Assembly: GCF_949987535.1 (NCBI RefSeq)
Contig: NC_080067.1
Coordinates: 60,694,405-60,758,404 of the forward strand
DNA: 64,000 bases
Origin: Balaenoptera acutorostrata
Lineage: Eukaryota > Chordata > Mammalia > Artiodactyla > Balaenopteridae
Direction of reading: 5' to 3'
The notes under the pieces were generated by a model. The model was not told where the DNA came from, made no database searches, and saw nothing but the letters and a program-made list of their open reading frames with translations. Each line of letters opens with the position of its first letter. Position 1 is the stretch's first letter. Position numbers and translations under genes: made by a program. Shown here one piece after another: positions 60,101-64,000 of the stretch.

Positions 60101-60935
60101 TCCACCTCCTAGAGTAATGGAAATAAAAACAAAAATAAACAAGTGGGACCTAATGAAACTTCAAAGCTTTTGCACAGCAAAGGAAACCATAAACAAGACG
60201 AAAAGACAACCCTCAGAATGGGAGAAAATATTTGCAAATGAATCAACGGACAAAGGATTAATCTCCAAAATATATAAACAGCTCATTCAGCTCAATATCA
60301 AAGAAACAAACACCCCAATCCAAAAATGGGCAGAAGACCTAAATAGACATTTCTCCAAAGAAGACATACAGACGGCCACGAAGCACATGAAAAGATGCTC
60401 AACATCACTAATTATTAGAGAAATGCAAATCAAAACTACAATGAGGTATCACCTCACTCCTGTTAGAATGGGCATCATCAGAAAATCTACAAACAACAAA
60501 TGCTGGAGAGGGTGTGGAGAAAAGGGAACCCTCTTGCACTGTTGGTGGGAATGTAAATTGATACAGCCACTATGGAGAACAATATGGAGGTTCCTTAAAA
60601 AACTAAAAATAGAATTACCATATGACCCAGCAATCCCACTACTGGGCATATACCCAGAGAAAACCGTAATTCAAAAAGACACGTGCACCCGAATGTTCAT
60701 TGCAGCACTATTTACAATAGCCAGGTCATGGAAGCAACCTAAATGCCCATCAACAGACGAATGGATAAAGAAGTTGTGGTACATATATACGATGGAATAT
60801 TATTCAGCCATAAAAAGGAACGAAATTGAGTCATTTGTTGAGAAGTGGATGGATCTAGAGACTGTCATACAGAGTGAAGTAAGTCAGAAAGAGAAAAACA
60901 AATATCGTATGTTAATGCATGTATGTGGAACGTAG
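57117..60935 (+). CDS. L1 ORF2 protein (endonuclease and reverse transcriptase), intact
   Basis: ORF2p nicks target DNA and copies L1 RNA from the freed 3' end. The frame is 1272 aa with no stop (human 1275). The N-terminal APE-like endonuclease shows N13, E42 (LQETHF), D144 and N146 (VGDFNT), D204 (RIDHILGH), D228 and H229 (SDHNA), each one position before its human counterpart. The reverse transcriptase has SPGPDGF, D599 (IDAEKAF) and the FADD box 699-702, covering the catalytic aspartates D599, D701 and D702. The C-terminal cysteine-rich motif is complete: C1129, C1133, H1141, C1146. I see no missing key residue. Start chosen at the first ATG of the open frame, giving the usual N-terminus ([10 protein letters not shown]). 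Confidence 0.97.
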   Translation: MVIGTYISIITLNVNGLNAPTKRHRLAEWIQKQDPYICCLQETHFRPRDTYRLKVRGWKKIFHANGNQKKAGVAILISDKIDFKIKKVTRDKEGHYIMIQGSIQEEDITIINIYAPNIGAPQYIRQLLTAIKEEIDSNTIIVGDFNTSLTPMDRSSKMKINKETEALNDTIDQIDLIDIYRTFHPKTADYTFFSSAHGTFSRIDHILGHKSSLSKFKKIEIISSIFSDHNAMRLEMNYREKNVKKTNTWRLNNTLLNNQEITEEIKQEIKKYLETNDNENTTTQNLWDAAKAVLRGKFIAIQAYLKKQEKSQVNNLTLHLKKLEKEEQTKPKVSRRKEIIKIRAEINEIETKKTIAKINKTKSWFFEKINKIDKPLARLIKKKRERTQINKIRNEKGEVTTDTAEIQNILRDYYKQLYANKMDNLEEMDKFLERYNLPRLNQEETDNINRPITSNEIETVIKNLPTNKSPGPDGFTGEFYQTFREELTPILLKLFQKIAEEGTLPNSFYEATITLIPKPDKDTTKKENYRPISLMNIDAKILNKILANRIQQHIKRIIHHDQVGFIPGMQGFFNIRKSINVIHHINKLKKKNHMIISIDAEKAFDKIQHPFLIKTLQKVGIEGTYLNIIKAIYDKPTANIILNGEKLKAFPLRSGTRQGCPLSPLLFNIVLEVLAMAIREEKEIKGIQIGKEEVKLSLFADDMILYIENPKTATRKLLELINEYGKVAGYKINAQKSLAFLYTNDEKSEREIMETLPFTIATKRIKYLGINLPRETKDLYAENYKTLMKEIKDDTNRWRDIPCSWIGRINIVKMSILPKAIYRFNAIPIKLPMAFFTELEQIILKFVWRHKRPRIAKAVLRQKNGAGGIRLPDFRLYYKATVIKTIWYWHKNRNIDQWNKIESPEINPRTYGQLIYDKGGKDIQWRKDSLFNKWCWENWTATCKRMKLEYSLTPYTKINSKWIRDLNIRLDTIKLLEENIGRTLFDINHSKIFFDPPPRVMEIKTKINKWDLMKLQSFCTAKETINKTKRQPSEWEKIFANESTDKGLISKIYKQLIQLNIKETNTPIQKWAEDLNRHFSKEDIQTATKHMKRCSTSLIIREMQIKTTMRYHLTPVRMGIIRKSTNNKCWRGCGEKGTLLHCWWECKLIQPLWRTIWRFLKKLKIELPYDPAIPLLGIYPEKTVIQKDTCTRMFIAALFTIARSWKQPKCPSTDEWIKKLWYIYTMEYYSAIKRNEIESFVEKWMDLETVIQSEVSQKEKNKYRMLMHVCGT

Positions 60936-61142
60936 AAGAATGGTACAGATGAGCCAGTTTGCAGGGCAGAAGTTGAGACACAGATGTAGAGAATGGACAT
61001 ATGGACACCAAGGGGGGAAAACTGCGATGAGGTGGGGATGGTGATGTGCTGAATTGGGCGATTGGGATTGACATGTATACACTGATGTGTATAAAACTGA
61101 TGCCTAATAAGAACCTGCAGTATAAAAAAACAAACAAAACAA
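60936..61142 (+). other. L1 3' UTR and weak first tail
   Basis: A short 3' UTR with the G-rich purine tract typical of mammalian L1 (AAGGGGGGAAAACTGCG, near 61009). Its end lacks AATAAA: the nearest words are CTAATAAGAACCTGCAG, then TATAAAAAAACAAACAAAAC. A weak end signal fits transcription running on into flanking DNA, as the transduced sequence shows. Confidence 0.82.
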
Positions 61143-62309
61143 CTAATACTAAACTTTCATTGGGTTATTTGTATGGAAATATGTTAATATAAATGTTTCA
61201 GACATTACATGAAATTTCTAAAAATCTTATATTTGCATTTGTATGGAAATATGTATGGAAATATGTTAATATAAATGTTTCAGACATTACATGAAATTTC
61301 TAAAAATCTTATATTTGTATTTGTATGGAAATATGTATGGAAATATGTTAATATAAACGTTTCAGACATTACATGAAATTTCTAAAAATCTTATATTTGT
61401 ATTTGTATGGAAATATGTATGGAAATATGTTAATATAAATGTTTCAGACATTACATGAAATTTCTAAAAATCTTATATTTGTATTTGTATGGAAATATGT
61501 ATGGAAATAGGTTAATATAAATGTTTCAGACATTACATGAAATTTCTAAAAATCTTATATTTGTATTTGTATGGAAATATGTATGGAAATATGTTAATAT
61601 AAATGTTTCAGACATTACAGGAAACGTCTAAAAATCTTATATGTTCTGGTATAATGTTATAAGTAATAATCCTAGTTATTACTTTAAAATGTATATCTCA
61701 GAAATAACTAATTTTCTTGTCAACTGCATTATTATGAACTTTCATCAAATCTTTAACCATGGTCATTTTTAAGTCTTTTGTCATTTACAGACAGTTCTGG
61801 GTGTACTCTGATGATTTTGCAAATATGTTCCTATAAAAGAGTTTCATCTTCAAGAAATTCATGGAAAAGACTCTGACAAGTACAGGTTTCTGGTAACTGA
61901 CTGTACTGCTGAACTGAATGAATAAGCATTTTCAGAACTCTAATGAAAAACTGATGAACTCATAAAAGTGCTAACAAAAGATCAAGATGAAAAAAAAGAA
62001 ATTAATTACATGGGACTGAGTGAACTGATGAGGATGAGTATAATTTTTGTGACTTTCTGTCTGAATTAAAAAAAAAAAAATCCCACAAGGACTCAGAGGC
62101 AAAGAATATACAAATCAATTTTCACTGCAAAGCAAAGGAGCTGTTACAGTGGAGGATTACTGGACTGAATGTCAATATTATGACATAGTATAAGTGTGTT
62201 TCATGTTTGGTAATTGCAATCATTGTTGCTTTTGTTGTGGTCATCCATGTACAATGCTTGGTGTCAGTCTATCTCTTGTAAAAATAAAATACAGTGTGTG
62301 TGTGTGTGG
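61143..62309 (+). other. Transduced segment A
   Basis: Non-L1 sequence carried with the L1. It holds the 82-bp array, then about 670 bp that reads like an mRNA 3' end, with AATAAA at 62283-62288, a short (GT)n, and the 22-A tract at 62310-62331. No open frame. The source gene or locus is not recognised. It may be the genomic flank of the parental L1, or a parental flank that already contained a processed transcript copy. Confidence 0.75.
61171..61641 (+). repeat. 82-bp tandem array, 5.7 copies
   Basis: The word ATGTTAATAT or a one-base variant begins at 61181, 61263, 61345, 61427, 61509 and 61591, exactly 82 bp apart. Copies 2-6 contain a 12-bp internal doubling (GTATGGAAATAT twice), while the first keeps one. 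Copies differ by single changes (AAACG in the third, ATAGG in the fifth, ACAGGAAACG in the last), so the array is fairly young. No spacers, so not a CRISPR-like structure. Confidence 0.97.
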
Positions 62310-62331
62310 AAAAAAAAAAAAAAAAAAAAAA
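62283..62331 (+). terminator. Internal polyadenylation site 1
   Basis: AATAAA at 62283-62288, (GT)n, then 22 A from 62310. It marks an earlier 3' end now buried inside the insertion. Confidence 0.8.
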
Positions 62332-62646
62332 TAGCATAACCATCCAAGTTGAAGTCCCCTGTGCACCCCTCCCAGATAGAGAAGATGACCACCACCCAGG
62401 GTCTGTTGTTTATCTTTCACACACATCTCACTATACCATTACTGAGTCCAAGCTCTTACTGCTTACCCCATGACAGGCCAATAAATCAAGAAATGAGCTG
62501 TTGGGGCAAGGAATAATGATTTTATTCTGAAAGCCAACAGACTGAGAAGATGGTGGACTAGTGTCCCAAAGAACCATCTTCCCTGAGTTAGAATTCGGGC
62601 TTCTTTTATACTGAAAGGGGAGGGAGTAAAGTCCTGGTTCTGGTGG
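62332..62646 (+). other. Transduced segment B, possibly with an antisense LTR piece
   Basis: 315 bp between the two A tracts. From about 62500 it resembles a reversed retroviral LTR ('gcaaggaataatgattttattctgaaagcc', 'agaagatggtggactagtgtccc', 'attcgggcttcttttatactg') that stops abruptly at the A tract, as expected if RNA processing rather than an LTR end set the boundary. The LTR assignment is tentative. Confidence 0.5.

Positions 62647-62675
<29 letters not shown>
62625..62675 (+). terminator. Final polyadenylation site 2 of the insertion
   Basis: AGTAAA (a known variant signal) at 62625-62630, 16 nt before an A tract starting at 62647 and running to 62678. The last three A overlap the right target duplication. 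Confidence 0.8.
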
Positions 62676-62684
<9 letters not shown>

Positions 62685-62687
62685 TTT
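62676..62687. repeat. L1 target-site duplication, right (AAAGCTCCCTTT)
   Basis: Matches 55172-55183. The first three A merge with the tail, leaving nine unambiguous bases (GCTCCCTTT). Confidence 0.88.
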
Positions 62688-63636
62688 CTCTGGTTATTAA
62701 GTAATGCTGCATCTGGGAAACTTAGACTTTCTTTACGCATTTATCTGTTTATTTTTCAAGTGCAATATTGCCATCTACAGGATATGAAATGACAAAATTC
62801 GACCACTCCTTTAAAAACATGTTTGTAATCAAAACTAGAAATCACTGAGTTTGAAAATGTATGTGTCCAAAATCAGTCCTATTTGATTATCCTGCCAGGC
62901 ACAGCTATTTTGCAAATTATCTCACAACTCACCAAAAAAAAAAAAAAAGTGCATCAAGTCGACTTTGAAGCGATAAAGAGCTTTGGAAATGGCATTAGAA
63001 GTTTGTTCAAAGGCTCTACCATGATAAATGTTAAGGAGCAAGAAAAGCTAGTATCAGTATGAGGGTTTTAGTTGGTTACATTAAAGATCAAGCTTTGCAC
63101 CTAATATGAAATTCTCTTGAAGCTAGCTGGATATAAGTTGCCTAAACTTCCTCACAAATTCAAATAACAGATACAACAAACAGTCTTTCTTTTACAGATT
63201 TCAAATCACAAATAGAGCAAACTGACTTTCTCCTAATACAAGGAGACACCTGACAGGGAGGGTACCTACTGATTCTAATAATCTAGTCAGACTTCCTAAC
63301 ACTCAGAGGACAGGACCAAGGGGAAACTCTTAGCCTACTTTGCAAATGAAGAAACAGGCATAGACAGTGGTGACTTTGAAAAGCTTAGTTCATTTTCAGG
63401 CTGTCTTATTTTCAAAAAAATGAGAGAAAGGGAGAAGCATCATAACTTATTTTCTCCATTTGACACACAGACTAAAATATGAGGTAGGAAAAATATAAAA
63501 TATACAAACGGTATTGAGAAGCTATTCCTGACTGCTCAGTGTGAACTCAGTTCAGTTGAGATTGGAATTACAATATTTATTAGAAAAAGCTTGAATGTTT
63601 CAGGAAAAGCTATTACAATTTCCTAGTACACTTCTC
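62688..63636. other. Unassigned unique sequence
   Basis: The continuation of the pre-insertion locus. A 15-A run lies near 62934-62948. No gene or repeat recognised. Confidence 0.45.
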
Positions 63637-64000
63637 CTATATGGGACTCTCTGTGCTTCCTGGACTTGGGTGACTATTTCCTCTCCCATGTTAGGGAAGT
63701 TTTCCACTATAATCTCTTCAAATATTTTCTCAGACCCTTTCTTTTTCTCTTCTTCTTCTGGGACCCCTATAATTCGAATGTTGGTGTGTTTAATGTTGTC
63801 CCAGAGGTCTCTGAGATTGTCTTCAATTCTTTTCATTCTTTTTTCTTTATTCTGCTCCTCGGCATTTATTTCTACCATTTTGTCTTCCAGCTCACTTATT
63901 CGTTCTTCTGCCTCAGTTATTCTGTTATTGATTCCTTCTAGTGTATTTTTCATTTCAGTTGTTGTGTTGTTCATCTGTTTGTTTGTTCTTTAGTTCTTCT
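63637..64000 (-). mobile_element. Partial L1, ORF1 region, antisense, continues past the window
   Basis: The minus frame 63600-63974 matches the intact ORF1 from about residue 73 to 186 ([39 protein letters not shown]), then abruptly becomes unrelated sequence at 63637. About 85-90% similar in protein to the intact copy by eye. Everything downstream in L1 (the rest of ORF1, ORF2, 3' UTR) is missing on the left side, with no A tract at the junction. The upstream part lies beyond 64000. Confidence 0.92.

Larger units (their letters stand above)
55184..62675 (+). mobile_element. Full-length L1 with intact ORFs plus ~1.5-kb 3' transduction
   Basis: A single insertion of about 7.5 kb. From left to right: 5' UTR promoter (55184-56152), ORF1, a 58-bp spacer, ORF2, a short 3' UTR (60936-61123), a short A-rich tail, transduced segment A (61143-62309) with AATAAA and a 22-A tract, transduced segment B (62332-62646) with AGTAAA, a final tail of about 30 A, and then the right target duplication. 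The 12-bp duplications sit exactly at the L1 5' end and after the last tail, so everything between them entered together. Both ORFs are open and key residues are kept, so the copy may be recent and possibly active. Activity itself cannot be seen. Confidence 0.92.

Noticed and set aside
61171..61641. CRISPR-like regularly spaced repeats
   Set aside because: The repeats are head to tail with no unique spacers, in a mammalian L1 context; it is a simple tandem array.
61645..62309. Naming a specific host gene as the source of segment A
   Set aside because: The 3'-end features are visible but I could not identify the transcript with confidence.

Overview
This is a gene-poor stretch of mammalian nuclear DNA, almost certainly from a whale, dolphin or close relative. 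The evidence is a set of tRNA-derived SINEs of the CHR type (their 5' ends read GGGCTTCCCTGGTGGCGCAG, with A-box and B-box like motifs), L1 3' ends of the cetartiodactyl kind, scattered ancient MIR and L2, and no recognisable ruminant BovB. I found no host protein-coding exon, tRNA, rRNA, CRISPR array or bacterial feature. Nearly every short open frame is a repeat in translation or a chance frame.

Layout. 1-2.7 kb: unique DNA and a decayed L1-like ORF1 region. 2.7-3.75 kb: 5'-truncated L1. 4-10 kb: L2 and MIR fragments, a twin-primed L1 (5760-6495) and unique DNA. 9.8-10.95 kb: old L1 with a GGAAGG expansion. 12-18 kb: L1M, MER20-like, MIR, and a CHR SINE with an unusual second tail (16846-17256). 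18.2-25.8 kb: a solo MLT1 LTR with 5-bp duplications, a twin-primed L1, a 74-bp L1 stub, three CHR SINEs, a long antisense L2, and an inverted-only L1 (25601-25749). 26-39 kb: mostly unique DNA with a CHR SINE, L1ME, MIR, L2 and a short L1 with clear target-site duplications. 39.6-42.3 kb: an antisense LTR and an old L1 broken around a second LTR fragment. 42.8-43.05 kb: a purine microsatellite. 44-49.6 kb: L2, a nested SINE, an LTR carrying a nested SINE, and old L1. 49.6-55.2 kb: mostly unique DNA with one CHR SINE.

The centrepiece is 55184-62675: a full-length L1 whose ORF1 (301 aa) and ORF2 (1272 aa) are both open and whose visible catalytic residues are intact. The insertion does not end at the L1 3' UTR (about 61123). 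It continues for about 1.5 kb through a 5.7-copy 82-bp tandem array, an mRNA-3'-end-like segment with AATAAA and a 22-A tract, then a further 315 bp ending in AGTAAA and about 30 A. Only after that second tail does a 12-bp copy of the sequence preceding the L1 5' end appear (AAAGCTCCCTTT at 55172-55183 and 62676-62687). I read this as an L1 carrying a long, probably two-step, 3' transduction. ORF1p would coat the L1 RNA, and ORF2p would nick the target and reverse transcribe it. The SINEs here, which lack proteins, would have used the same machinery.

The window ends inside another L1, on the minus strand (63637-64000), which retains ORF1 sequence but is cut off where its downstream part should be.
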